This document shows positions 33,217 through 42,352 of a DNA stretch of 55,405 nucleotides, in pieces (position 1 is the first letter of the stretch; each line of letters begins with the position of its first letter). Location of the stretch: the NCBI GenBank assembly GCA_964397855.1, contig CAYNKQ010000006.1, forward strand, positions 1 to 55,405. Reading direction: 5' to 3'. The notes under the pieces are model-generated. The model did not search any database, was not told where the DNA came from, and saw only the letters and a program-made list of their open reading frames with translations. The position numbers were made by a program, and so were the translations under genes. The stretch comes from UBA7683 sp964397855. Its GTDB lineage: Bacteria > Patescibacteriota > Saccharimonadia > Saccharimonadales > UBA7683.

Positions 33217-35946
33217 TTATGAACCATTGAAAAATGAAAGAAAATTACCAGCCTCGGTACTAGCGGTTACGTCTCTAAACACCACCAACCCAGACACAGT
33301 ATTGGCCCTTGGGGTAGTCCAAGTCAGGGTAGATTCAACTGCACCAATTGTGATCAGTTCTTTCACAGCCGTATGGACAATAGAGTTAAATTGAGAACTT
33401 GTGAAATCTTCTTCAAAGTTATTAGTTAAGGATACAGTAGTACCGAGAGTAGCTGCCGAACCCCAGAAAGCCAAAGCTAACGCGGGCTGATTTGTATTAG
33501 ACGGAGCAACCCCAGAGTTAGTCGAAAGTGATGTTACTGTACCAGAACTAGTGTTCGTGCTTGTAACATCCAGAGTTGGAGTGCCTGTGAAGCCTAAGTA
33601 TTCTGCAACTTCCATGACCATAGCACGGCTAGTAGCCTGAGCATGAGTTACAGTAGCTTCGCTTCCATCTGCAATCTTATAGTAAATAAACACCGTAGCT
33701 GCATTAACGTTCATAGCAGCCTGAGTCCATCCATCGGGTGGGGTAACTGCGCCTGTTGTATTTGTGCTCTGAACGTAAGCTACCAAAAGACTGCCTGGCG
33801 TAGTGGCAGTCGGATAAACTGCCGATATAGAAGTACTGGTTACACCGGTTACGGTGCTTTGTCGGTGACGATAAGTACCCGATGGCGTGGAAAAGTAAAG
33901 ATTCATATTGCCAGATACATCAGTAGAATTAGCTCCAACCCATGCTGATAAAGGCTGCACCATTCGTATATCTTGAATTGAGAGCCAGTCTACATTAGGG
34001 CTCCATAATATACCATCTGTGGGTTTGGAAAGATATGCGGGTGTACCATTTGTGGCTGATTTAATTATGACTGGCATACCCGATGCCCCAAAGACATTAA
34101 ATGTGGTTACAGACAAGACAGCGTTGTTAGCTATCTGGAGTGTTCGAGTATTACTAGAATCTGAGAAATCAAGAGATTCCAAGTTACCTGAAGAGGTAAA
34201 CGCTAGGGCTCCTGTAGAACCAGAGACAGTGTATATAAATCTGCAGAATGATGCACCATTCAAAAGAACTGATCTTGTATTTACCGATGCGTTAATAATT
34301 TCAAAAGTCGCACTATTGTTACCAACAATCGTTAGGTTGAGTTGTGCAAGATTTACTACTGTTACTACGCCTGTCGTATAAGTGCGAATAGTTGTATTGG
34401 TTATATCAATCGTTCGAGGGCTCGTAGTTGTAGAGCTACTCAGTTGCCCTAATGTTAATGTGATACCACTGAAATCTACTGTTCCTGCAACAACATTTAC
34501 AATGCTCGCTGGAGTGCTAGATGTTGCCTGGACGGTAAGATCATCCTGGACCTTATAGCTTCCGCCTGGTGCATAAAATTCACAGCGTTGATTAGAAGTT
34601 GCAGGAAAATGCGATATACCATTCGAAGTAATAGTATGTGTTCCACGACCTCGATATTCGATATGCATCGTATTAGGCGCAGCACCCATACCCATTGTGG
34701 AAGACAAGGTCATAGAGCCAAACAGATTGTAAGGAAGAGCTGTCGATGTTCTCGATAGTGTGCCCGTGTATCCTGTGAAGTCGATGTTTCTTCCCATACA
34801 AAGTACATCCACCGTTGTATTGGCTGATCCACCATTGATAACTACGTCATCTTGGGGCAAAGGCACCCGTGATGTCCAGCTTGCAGCGTTAGACCAGGCA
34901 CCTGCCGTGTTGTCTCGAGTTTGAGTTACAGAATTAGTGAACGTGATATTTGAGTTCCCTAAACAGTCTCCTGCTACACCAGAATCTATAGCCCAAGAAG
35001 CAGCTCCTGCCCCGATAATATCCATTGCGTCCCAGTTAGATAGATTAGTTGCACCAGCAGTAATGGTAGCTGGCACACCCACAGTAAGTGACTGAACACG
35101 GGGACGAGTAGCAGGTGAAACTCCAGTAACTGCGAAGGTACCGGTGCAAGTAAAGTTTCCTTGAATTCTATAAAGATCGCCTTGGTTAGCCGTCCCAACA
35201 ATAGTCAGATTACGTACCACCGCACCTGAAATATTTAATCCTTGCTGTCCACCACCAGTCACCACAAATGATAAGCCACCCCAGTCTTTAGAGTTCAAAA
35301 CAAATACGTTATTAAAACCACTTACCACAGTTGGAATAGTAACCACAGCAGTCGTAGGAGCAATAACTAAGTTTGTGACATTACCGTAAGTCCAATTTGC
35401 ACAAGTAATGGCAGATGCGCCTAAATTCAAAGTACGTACCGCGCCGGCACCACAGTTAAACGTAGTACAAGTAATATTGTATGAAGCGCTATCAAATTCG
35501 GTAGAACCAGTAAAGTTAAAACTAGTATTTAGCGTTAGGGCATCGGTTAAAACGTATCGCCCTGTACAAGTAGCAGCAAAGATCAATTGACCTAGATTCT
35601 TCCCGCCAGACGTAATAGTTTGTACGGTAGACGACGTAGAGGTAAAACTTATTATTCCAGTATTTGCATTAACAGTTGCACCAGAAGAAATACTTATTAC
35701 CGAATTCCCAGAGCCAGCAGTAGCATCACCTAACTCTAAAACTGATGTTGCTGAGTTAAATTGATTAAAAGTACCCCCAGATTGCACCGTAAGAGAACGA
35801 GCAAAAACAGTAGTCGCATTAGGTATAGAAACGACCGCACCAGAAGGAATAATTACATCATCAGCTGGTGCTGGCTGAACTCCCCCAACCCATGCACCAT
35901 TAGTATTCCAATTATTTGAACCCGCACTGGCTGTTATTGTAGCCAT
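33217..35946 (-). CDS. Giant beta-rich protein, copy 2
   Basis: 909 residues, Ser/Thr/Asn/Gly-rich, with no signal peptide or membrane helix. It starts like WNTNGAWVGG...PADDVIIPSG, then many strands (QTITSGGKNLGQL), the block GDCLGNSNITFT plus SRVPLPQDDVVIN near 330-385, and a C-terminal domain (about 690-890) ending in EAGNFLSFF. The 900-residue protein at 38062-40764 has the same blocks in the same order. Probably a beta-helix or beta-solenoid attachment protein; export route unknown. Confidence 0.7.
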   Translation of the reverse strand: MATITASAGSNNWNTNGAWVGGVQPAPADDVIIPSGAVVSIPNATTVFARSLTVQSGGTFNQFNSATSVLELGDATAGSGNSVISISSGATVNANTGIISFTSTSSTVQTITSGGKNLGQLIFAATCTGRYVLTDALTLNTSFNFTGSTEFDSASYNITCTTFNCGAGAVRTLNLGASAITCANWTYGNVTNLVIAPTTAVVTIPTVVSGFNNVFVLNSKDWGGLSFVVTGGGQQGLNISGAVVRNLTIVGTANQGDLYRIQGNFTCTGTFAVTGVSPATRPRVQSLTVGVPATITAGATNLSNWDAMDIIGAGAASWAIDSGVAGDCLGNSNITFTNSVTQTRDNTAGAWSNAASWTSRVPLPQDDVVINGGSANTTVDVLCMGRNIDFTGYTGTLSRTSTALPYNLFGSMTLSSTMGMGAAPNTMHIEYRGRGTHTITSNGISHFPATSNQRCEFYAPGGSYKVQDDLTVQATSSTPASIVNVVAGTVDFSGITLTLGQLSSSTTTSPRTIDITNTTIRTYTTGVVTVVNLAQLNLTIVGNNSATFEIINASVNTRSVLLNGASFCRFIYTVSGSTGALAFTSSGNLESLDFSDSSNTRTLQIANNAVLSVTTFNVFGASGMPVIIKSATNGTPAYLSKPTDGILWSPNVDWLSIQDIRMVQPLSAWVGANSTDVSGNMNLYFSTPSGTYRHRQSTVTGVTSTSISAVYPTATTPGSLLVAYVQSTNTTGAVTPPDGWTQAAMNVNAATVFIYYKIADGSEATVTHAQATSRAMVMEVAEYLGFTGTPTLDVTSTNTSSGTVTSLSTNSGVAPSNTNQPALALAFWGSAATLGTTVSLTNNFEEDFTSSQFNSIVHTAVKELITIGAVESTLTWTTPRANTVSGLVVFRDVTASTEAGNFLSFFNGS

Positions 35947-35965
35947 AACGCGACACCTATATCCA

Positions 35966-37939
35966 TTAAGCCTCCTGTACTGATGCTATGCAGCCCCACT
36001 TGCTTGCTACCGTGTCGTACATAAATCCAACTGTCAATACTTTGTTGGCCACGGTGGTGGTCGGTAATGCTACGCCTTTTGCTTCAAACAATGATCCCCA
36101 TGAAATAGCGCGGGCAACGCCATCATCTTTTATCCTGAATATAACCTTATCAAAGTTTGCAGGCGTACCGGTAACATTTGTGCTCATATTAGTAATAGCG
36201 GTTGCCAGAGCTGTTATTGTTACCGCATCACAGTTGTCTGTGTTAATTGTTGGGGTGGCAGATGAGGCTATTGCAGTTACTCGTGGTGTCACCCTCTTAT
36301 TTGTAAGGGTAGCAGCTGCACTATTTTTTGTAGCGTCGGAGGTATTGTCTACGTTGCCCAAGCCAACATCTGACTTAGTGACAGTGACGTTGGCGGTCAG
36401 TGCATAACCGTTGACGGTTGTTGAAGTTGGAACCTTCCCTGCAACACTTGTATCAACATACGCCTTGGTGGCCTTCTGCGAAGCTAAAATGGTATCCGAA
36501 TTAGCCGCCAGTGTATCATTAGTGTCTATAGCTGTGCCAGAAACAGACCCGTTAATAACTGGGCTGGTTAAAGTTTTTGCCGAAAGCGTCTGGGTAGCAT
36601 TGGTGCCTACTAGCGTAGTACTAGAGTTTGGTACTGTAAACGTGCGGGTAGTGCCTGTGGTAATACCGCTCCCATCAAACTGAAATTGCTTTGTGGCGTC
36701 ACCATCATCTTGGATAGTCAGGCTGGTGTCTTTAATGGTGATGGCGTTTGTATTGTCGAGTGTCTTATTTGCAAGCACAGCGGTGGCGGCATTTTTGGTA
36801 GCATCAGATGTGTTGTCGACACTTGCGAGATCAACATCAGACTTTGTGAGTGAAAGATCAGATTTAACCTGAGCTGGTGTCCGGTTCGTCCAAGTCCCAC
36901 TCTTGCGCTGAATAATATCGTCGTTTGAGGCGCTTATTCCAGCGATTGCCGTAAGGTCAGAATCAAGCGGCTGGAGCGCTGAAAGATCTTGGTCACCGGT
37001 GTTTGTGCCCGAAAGATTGCCGAGTGATGTCAGCTGGGCGTCAGTGACATATCGTTTGTCGGTGCTATCTGCAATATCTGCGGTGGTGGCATCATCTCCA
37101 GCTGTTACCAAACCCTTGGAATCGTACATTATTTTGGTCTTTGTTGCGCCAGTTATAGCCGTGTTGGCGGTTACTTTTGTGTTTAGTGCGGTTTGCGTTA
37201 GTGTTGAAATTGGCTTTGCGGCATCAGTAGTATTGTCAACGTCACCAAGGTCCACATCAGATTTGGTAACCGTGACATTACTGCTCAGCGCATGACCGTT
37301 GACGGTTACCGAGGTGTTCACCTTATTGGCCAACCCAGGAACCGTTGGCGCAGCTGCTGTGCCACCAAGATCACCGGCCAACTGAATCTTACCTTTGGTG
37401 GTAGCATCGGCATCTGGCGCGCCGGCGGCGACAGTGTTGTCTACATACGTTTTTGTTGTGGCATCTGTGCCATTTGACGGCGTGGGCACAGTAACTACTC
37501 CAGTAAATGTCGGATTTGCTAATGGAGCCTTGAGGTTCAAGGCAGTCTGGGTAGCCGTTGAAACGGGCTTGCTTAAGTCTGAGGTGTCATCAACACTCCC
37601 CAACCCTACCTGGCTCTTCGTCACGCCATGCGGATTACTGGTGTTTGTAGTATGAGCCGTTAGATCACTTTGTTCAGCTAGACCCGTAACATCACCAGTT
37701 CTGGTATTCACACTAGTGACAGGAATGGTAGTTGGGGGTAGTTGGCTGGTGGGGACTTTGCCAGTTCCATCAAGGGTTGCTACACCACCAGGCTGACCTT
37801 TTTCAACATCGGCTATTGCGTCATCTATGTCATCGGTGCGTTTGAGGGTACCGTCTGGATTATGTTCAACTTTAAGAAACTCATTGAGAATATCTCCCCA
37901 TGTGTTGTTATCGGCTCCAGGTTGCGGTAAACGTGCCAT
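35966..37939 (-). CDS. Phage tail-fibre-like protein, copy 2
   Basis: 657 residues, no signal peptide. A conserved N-terminal cap MARLPQPGAD..TWGDILNEFL is followed by four fibre repeats of the form VTKSDVGLGNVDNTSDATK, as in phage tail-fibre proteins, spaced by LANPTFTGVVTVPTPSN-type units, and a compact C-terminal domain (about 560-657). Repeats of this kind trimerise into shafts. It pairs with the downstream beta-rich gene (20 nt gap). Copy 1 at 40858-42036 is shorter. Confidence 0.78.
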   Translation of the reverse strand: MARLPQPGADNNTWGDILNEFLKVEHNPDGTLKRTDDIDDAIADVEKGQPGGVATLDGTGKVPTSQLPPTTIPVTSVNTRTGDVTGLAEQSDLTAHTTNTSNPHGVTKSQVGLGSVDDTSDLSKPVSTATQTALNLKAPLANPTFTGVVTVPTPSNGTDATTKTYVDNTVAAGAPDADATTKGKIQLAGDLGGTAAAPTVPGLANKVNTSVTVNGHALSSNVTVTKSDVDLGDVDNTTDAAKPISTLTQTALNTKVTANTAITGATKTKIMYDSKGLVTAGDDATTADIADSTDKRYVTDAQLTSLGNLSGTNTGDQDLSALQPLDSDLTAIAGISASNDDIIQRKSGTWTNRTPAQVKSDLSLTKSDVDLASVDNTSDATKNAATAVLANKTLDNTNAITIKDTSLTIQDDGDATKQFQFDGSGITTGTTRTFTVPNSSTTLVGTNATQTLSAKTLTSPVINGSVSGTAIDTNDTLAANSDTILASQKATKAYVDTSVAGKVPTSTTVNGYALTANVTVTKSDVGLGNVDNTSDATKNSAAATLTNKRVTPRVTAIASSATPTINTDNCDAVTITALATAITNMSTNVTGTPANFDKVIFRIKDDGVARAISWGSLFEAKGVALPTTTVANKVLTVGFMYDTVASKWGCIASVQEA

Positions 37940-37979
37940 GAACCAGCTGCTTCTCCATTTATTAGTACAGTTACGGATT

Positions 37980-38008
37980 ATTTTATCATTAAACGTGCTT
38001 ATGTAGAA
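37980..38008 (-). promoter_or_regulatory. Promoter of fibre copy 2
   Basis: Minus strand: TTCTAC (38003-38008), 17 nt, TAAAAT (37980-37985), about 40 nt before the ATG. The same boxes, spacing and flanks occur before copy 1. Confidence 0.7.
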
Positions 38009-38061
38009 CTATCTACAGCCTGGACTAATCTGTTTATCGTACGACACCCTAGGTGGATAAG

Positions 38062-40764
38062 TCAGAGGACTTCAAAGAAATTGCCCTTATTAGCTACTGC
38101 ATCCTTAAATGCTACGAGTACTGCCCCACCCTGCCTTGTTGTTACCCAAGAGAATGAAGCTGATTGTACCACAGAAGCCGTGAGTGGCTTAGCTGTCCAA
38201 TAACTAATAGAAGAGCTACCCATGTTAGTTTGGTAATCATTAGAAACCGTTACAGCTCCAGGGTTGGCATTAACCGACAACCCCGCGATTCCATAGCCAG
38301 GCGCAGCATTTGTGGGAGCCGACCCTACTGTTGATAAGCTTGTTGCTCCCCCCGTAGTATTACTGTCGGTCACATCCAGTTCTGGCACTCCATTCCAGCC
38401 AATAACTTCATACGTGATAAGGTTGACTGCGGTCGAAGAGTTGTTAGTTATGGTAACGCCAGTTTCACCCCCAGCTGCTATTTTGTAGAATACTGTAGCC
38501 GATGTAGAGTTAGCAAATTGAGATTGTTTTGCGAGCGTCCACCCGCTAGGTGTGGCTATTGGAGTACCTCCTGTGTTAGTCGAGTGCATAGCCACAAGTA
38601 AGCTACTTGCTGTGGAGGGCTGTAATAAGGTAGCAGTTATTGAAGTGCCGTTAACCTGGGTAGGGGTAGCCTCTTGGAAAATATAGGGTGCCAAAGGAGG
38701 TGCTGTGAATACTATATTGACATTATTCGATATATCGACTGAGTTAGTTCCAGCATAGAACTTATAGGGCTGCCTGACCGTTATATCCTTTATCAATAAA
38801 AAATCACTGGACATTATATTGCCGATTGGCTGATTAATGCTTGCTGTGGATCCAGGTAGGTCCGAGTCTACAGTAATCAGATTCCCGGGTGTTCCAAACA
38901 CGTTAAAATCTCTAACCGTAGTAAGCCCTGCTCTTGGTAAACGCAGAGTTCTTGAACCACCTGAGACACTCAGTGTGCCAAAGCTATTATTAGCACCAGC
39001 GATTATTAATATACCTGTTGAGCTAGAAACGGTATAACGTAGCTCACCGTAGGAGAACCCTCCGCTCGTGAAAGTTCGGGTATTAGCGGAAGCTGTTCCA
39101 ACAATAATAGTAGCCGAGGCAGCAGAAAGCACAAGACCAGTAGCTGAGGCATTCCACACATTAGCAGCAGCGATCTGAGTAAGAGTCCAGGTGGTGGTAC
39201 CAAGAATTAGTGCTCTGTCAGTCGTAGTATTACTACTAAACGCCAGAGAGGTAACAGCTACGTTGTTTGTGTCCAGCGTCCCCTCAGCGACTGCAACCAG
39301 ACCGGTTGAAGTAAATGTATCTTGTAACGTATATATCCCTCCAGCGCCACGAAATGTAACTGTACCACCGGAACCGCCAGGGTTCTTACCAGCTGTCGTG
39401 AAGGTGTAGTTGCCTCTGCCTGACAGAGCATAGGAAGCCACTGATGTAAATGTCATCCCAGAAGCGAGGGTGTAGCTTCCGAATAACTCTGTATTTATGC
39501 CGGCGGTATAGGTTCCCGTGAATCCCGTAAAATTAACACTCTTGCCTTGACGGGGCATATCCCCGGTAATGGTACCTGAACCAGTATTTATGATTACATC
39601 GTCTTGTGGAAGCGGGACGCGCGAAGTCCACTTGGTCACATCCGACCAACTTCCGGTTGCCCCAGTGTTTGTCTGGGGGACCGGTGCAGTAAACGTAATG
39701 TTAGAGTTGCCTTGACAATCACCAGAGCCGCCAGTTATTGATGATAAATCCCAAGGAGCAGACGCCCCGCCAGCGGTAATGTCCATAAAATCTACGTTAG
39801 AAAAGGATACAGCGTTTGCAATAAGACCGAGGGTAGTACCACGGGCAAAACTAGCAGATACTAGGACTCGGTTAACTGTGGAGTTGCCATTTATTGTAAG
39901 TGTGCCCGTAATAGTCAAATTTCCCACTGGCGTACCATTAAAGCCGATGGAGTCCGTTTTTACTGCTCGTCCTGTATAAGTAAGGTTTGCGATTGTTGCA
40001 GCATTTTGATTGATATTAGGCACACCACCAGAAGGAAGAACAAAACTCAATCCGTTCCAGTTAATATTGCCAAGAATTACAGAGTTGGCGTTCGCAGATA
40101 CACTTGTCAGCGTAACCACTGCCGTATTGGGAGTCATAGTAAAACCTGTGGCCACGCCTGCCGACCACCCCGTGACGTTCGATGTAATTGTAATCGCAGA
40201 TGAACCAAGCGTTAAAGTCTTTGTGCCGGTATTCACCGTAAAACTAAACATCGACATAGCGTAACTATTGGTATTAAACGTGCCGTTCGTAAGTGCAAAA
40301 GCGCCAGATGAACTACTCAGCGCAAGCGGGTCATCCAATATATAACTTGAACCAGCACCATTAATTGTGGTGTTGCCCAAAACTTTACCATTGGTTGTAA
40401 TAGTTTGCTGTGTGCTAGAAGTAGAAACAAACGTTATCGCTGAAGCACTAGGATGATTCAGAGTATAGGTTGTAATACCGCTCAGATTCAGCGCTATATT
40501 ACCCGCGCCCGCTGCACTATCCCCAATTGTTAAAGTAGAACTACTGCCATGAACAAATGTAGCAATAGATGATCCCGTTGTCTGGAGAGAGCGACAGAGA
40601 GGTGTTGCATTGTCGAACGTCATCGCACCAGTACCAGAGTTGGTGTCAAAATAACAATCATCAGCAGCCGTAGGAATCCCCGTTGAACCCACTCCCCCAC
40701 TAGATGTAGCCCAGTGAGTTGTATCACTCCAATTACCGCTACCACCAACCCAGTATTTAGCCAT
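38062..40764 (-). CDS. Giant beta-rich protein, copy 1
   Basis: 900 residues, paralogue of 33217-35946. It opens with YWVGGSGNWSDTTHWA, repeats the QTITTNGKVLGN strand pattern, has GDCQGNSNITFT and SRVPLPQDDVIIN, and ends GNFFEVL. GAGGAG precedes the ATG. No signal peptide. Divergence between the copies is large outside the shared blocks, so the duplication is old or the sequence evolves fast. Confidence 0.7.
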   Translation of the reverse strand: MAKYWVGGSGNWSDTTHWATSSGGVGSTGIPTAADDCYFDTNSGTGAMTFDNATPLCRSLQTTGSSIATFVHGSSSTLTIGDSAAGAGNIALNLSGITTYTLNHPSASAITFVSTSSTQQTITTNGKVLGNTTINGAGSSYILDDPLALSSSSGAFALTNGTFNTNSYAMSMFSFTVNTGTKTLTLGSSAITITSNVTGWSAGVATGFTMTPNTAVVTLTSVSANANSVILGNINWNGLSFVLPSGGVPNINQNAATIANLTYTGRAVKTDSIGFNGTPVGNLTITGTLTINGNSTVNRVLVSASFARGTTLGLIANAVSFSNVDFMDITAGGASAPWDLSSITGGSGDCQGNSNITFTAPVPQTNTGATGSWSDVTKWTSRVPLPQDDVIINTGSGTITGDMPRQGKSVNFTGFTGTYTAGINTELFGSYTLASGMTFTSVASYALSGRGNYTFTTAGKNPGGSGGTVTFRGAGGIYTLQDTFTSTGLVAVAEGTLDTNNVAVTSLAFSSNTTTDRALILGTTTWTLTQIAAANVWNASATGLVLSAASATIIVGTASANTRTFTSGGFSYGELRYTVSSSTGILIIAGANNSFGTLSVSGGSRTLRLPRAGLTTVRDFNVFGTPGNLITVDSDLPGSTASINQPIGNIMSSDFLLIKDITVRQPYKFYAGTNSVDISNNVNIVFTAPPLAPYIFQEATPTQVNGTSITATLLQPSTASSLLVAMHSTNTGGTPIATPSGWTLAKQSQFANSTSATVFYKIAAGGETGVTITNNSSTAVNLITYEVIGWNGVPELDVTDSNTTGGATSLSTVGSAPTNAAPGYGIAGLSVNANPGAVTVSNDYQTNMGSSSISYWTAKPLTASVVQSASFSWVTTRQGGAVLVAFKDAVANKGNFFEVL

Positions 40765-40861
40765 GTTTCTCCTCGGGATTTTCGTCGGTATCTACTAAAC
40801 CGTTTGCAGTGGCCCGTACCATGTCTGTGATATCAGCCAAATTAAATGCACCACCTATCAC
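40757..40861 (-). CDS. 34-residue coupled ORF between fibre and beta gene
   Basis: It starts at a GTG that overlaps the fibre stop (GTGA) and stops in TAA overlapping the first codons of the beta-rich gene. The product begins with I-G-G-A-F-N-L-A-D-I-T-D-M and ends with E-E-K-H-G; it is acidic and helical. The ribosome site of the next gene (GAGGAG) lies within it. Tight overlap at both ends suggests translation; copy 2 lacks an equivalent. Confidence 0.45.
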   Translation of the reverse strand: MIGGAFNLADITDMVRATANGLVDTDENPEEKHG

Positions 40862-42036
40862 GCTACCGCCACACATCTCCACTTAGAAGTGGCTGTATTC
40901 CATACGTATCCTATGTCAAGCCGTGTCGTCCCTGAAGTGGTAGTTGGCAGCAAGACCGTACTGCCTTCAAAAGAAGATCCATGAGTGATTTCAACTGATG
41001 CAGTACCAGTAATTGAAATCCGGAGCACATCGCCATCTACGGGTGTACCCGTAAGATTAGTTGATAGATTTATGGCCGCAGTTTGATTAGTAATGTTAAC
41101 TACGTCACAGTTGTTGGTATTGATAGCCGGAGAAGCCGAGTTTGCCGACAATGCCAAAACTCGGCGAGTGACACGCTTATTAGTAAGTGTGGCAATAGCC
41201 GTATTTTTAGTTGCATCAGATGTGTTGTCTGTATTACCGAGGCCAACATCTGCCTTCGTCACCGTGACATCACTGCTTAAAGCATGTCCGTTGACCGTTC
41301 GAGTGACCGAAACCTTACTTGAGACACTCGTATCGACATATGTTTTGGTGGCCTTCTGAGAAGCGTACCTCATGTCAGAATTTGCCGCTAGGGTAGCATC
41401 GGTATCCTTATTTGCAATGTTTTCTGGAGTGAATCCAAGACTTGGTTGCACACCAGCAAGGCCTGTATCTACGTATGCCTTGGTGGCCTTTTGGGTTGCC
41501 ACCAACATATCACTGTCGGCCGCGAGCGTATTGTCGGGGTCAAGTTGATTGTCGTCCACCTTGGCATCAAGCGCGGCCTGCTGCAGAACACTCACTGGCT
41601 TATTGGCATCGGAAGTGTTAGTGACATTCGCGAGTCCTACATCAGCCTTCGTAACAGCGATATTAGAAGATAGTGCATGACCATTAACCGTGACTGTGGT
41701 ACTCACCTTATTTGCGAGACCCGGAACAGTTGGAGCATCTGCCGTACCACCTAAATCACCAGCAAGTTGTATTTTTCCCTTTGTTGAAGCATCTGCATCG
41801 GGAGTACCCGAAGAAACAGTGGCATCTACATACGCTTTTGTCGCAGCATCACTATTTGAGCTTGGTGTTGGAACTGTAACAGTTCCAGTAAAAGTAGGGT
41901 TGTTTTTTGGTGCCTTAGCAGCAACTAATCCCGTATCTTTAAGCGTACCATCAGAATTATGCGCAGCCTCAAGAAACTCATTGAGAATATCTCCCCATGT
42001 TCCATCATCGGCCCCAGGTTGCGGTAGTCGTGCCAT
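40858..42036 (-). CDS. Phage tail-fibre-like protein, copy 1
   Basis: 392 residues with the same MARLPQPGAD.GTWGDILNEFL cap, two fibre repeats (VTKADVGLANVTNTSDANK; VTKADVGLGNTDNTSDATK) against four in copy 2, and a related C-terminal domain with KRVTRRVLALSAN and TSKWRCVAV. Repeat number differs, as expected of slippage or recombination in fibre genes. GGAGAAG lies about 20 nt upstream of the ATG. Confidence 0.78.
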   Translation of the reverse strand: MARLPQPGADDGTWGDILNEFLEAAHNSDGTLKDTGLVAAKAPKNNPTFTGTVTVPTPSSNSDAATKAYVDATVSSGTPDADASTKGKIQLAGDLGGTADAPTVPGLANKVSTTVTVNGHALSSNIAVTKADVGLANVTNTSDANKPVSVLQQAALDAKVDDNQLDPDNTLAADSDMLVATQKATKAYVDTGLAGVQPSLGFTPENIANKDTDATLAANSDMRYASQKATKTYVDTSVSSKVSVTRTVNGHALSSDVTVTKADVGLGNTDNTSDATKNTAIATLTNKRVTRRVLALSANSASPAINTNNCDVVNITNQTAAINLSTNLTGTPVDGDVLRISITGTASVEITHGSSFEGSTVLLPTTTSGTTRLDIGYVWNTATSKWRCVAVA

Positions 42037-42082
42037 GAACTAATTGTCGCCTTTTACTTCTCCATTAATCATAGTTATGACC

Positions 42083-42111
42083 ATTTTACCATTAAATACG
42101 CTTATGTAGAA
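42083..42111 (-). promoter_or_regulatory. Promoter of fibre copy 1
   Basis: Minus strand: TTCTAC (42106-42111), 17 nt, TAAAAT (42083-42088). Matches the promoter of copy 2, including ATAAGC after the -35. Confidence 0.7.
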
Positions 42112-42275
42112 AAATATTTGCTTCTGGTTTGAACTGTTATATCGCACCTTAATCCATCGAGATAACCCGGCGTCTTGCACTCTGGCGGCACCCATCCACG
42201 CACTACCAGCTTTATCCAACAAGGGCTTTATAAATAACAGGAGTGATGCTATACTTACACAGATTTACACACTAT

Positions 42276-42352
42276 CGGGGTGTGGCGCAGTTGGCTAGCG
42301 CGCGCGGTTTGGGACCGTGAGGTCGAAGGTTCGAGTCCTTTCACCCCGACCA
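42276..42352 (+). tRNA. tRNA-Pro (TGG)
   Basis: Plus-strand cloverleaf: acceptor CGGGGTG with CACCCCG, anticodon loop TTTGGGA giving TGG, T-loop GGTTCGAGTCC, discriminator A and encoded CCA (42350-42352). Confidence 0.95.

Noticed and set aside
33643..41359. Many plus-strand ORFs of 60-140 codons opposite the fibre and beta-rich genes.
   Set aside because: They are antisense shadows of long low-complexity Thr/Val/Ala-rich frames, with no ribosome sites or family motifs.
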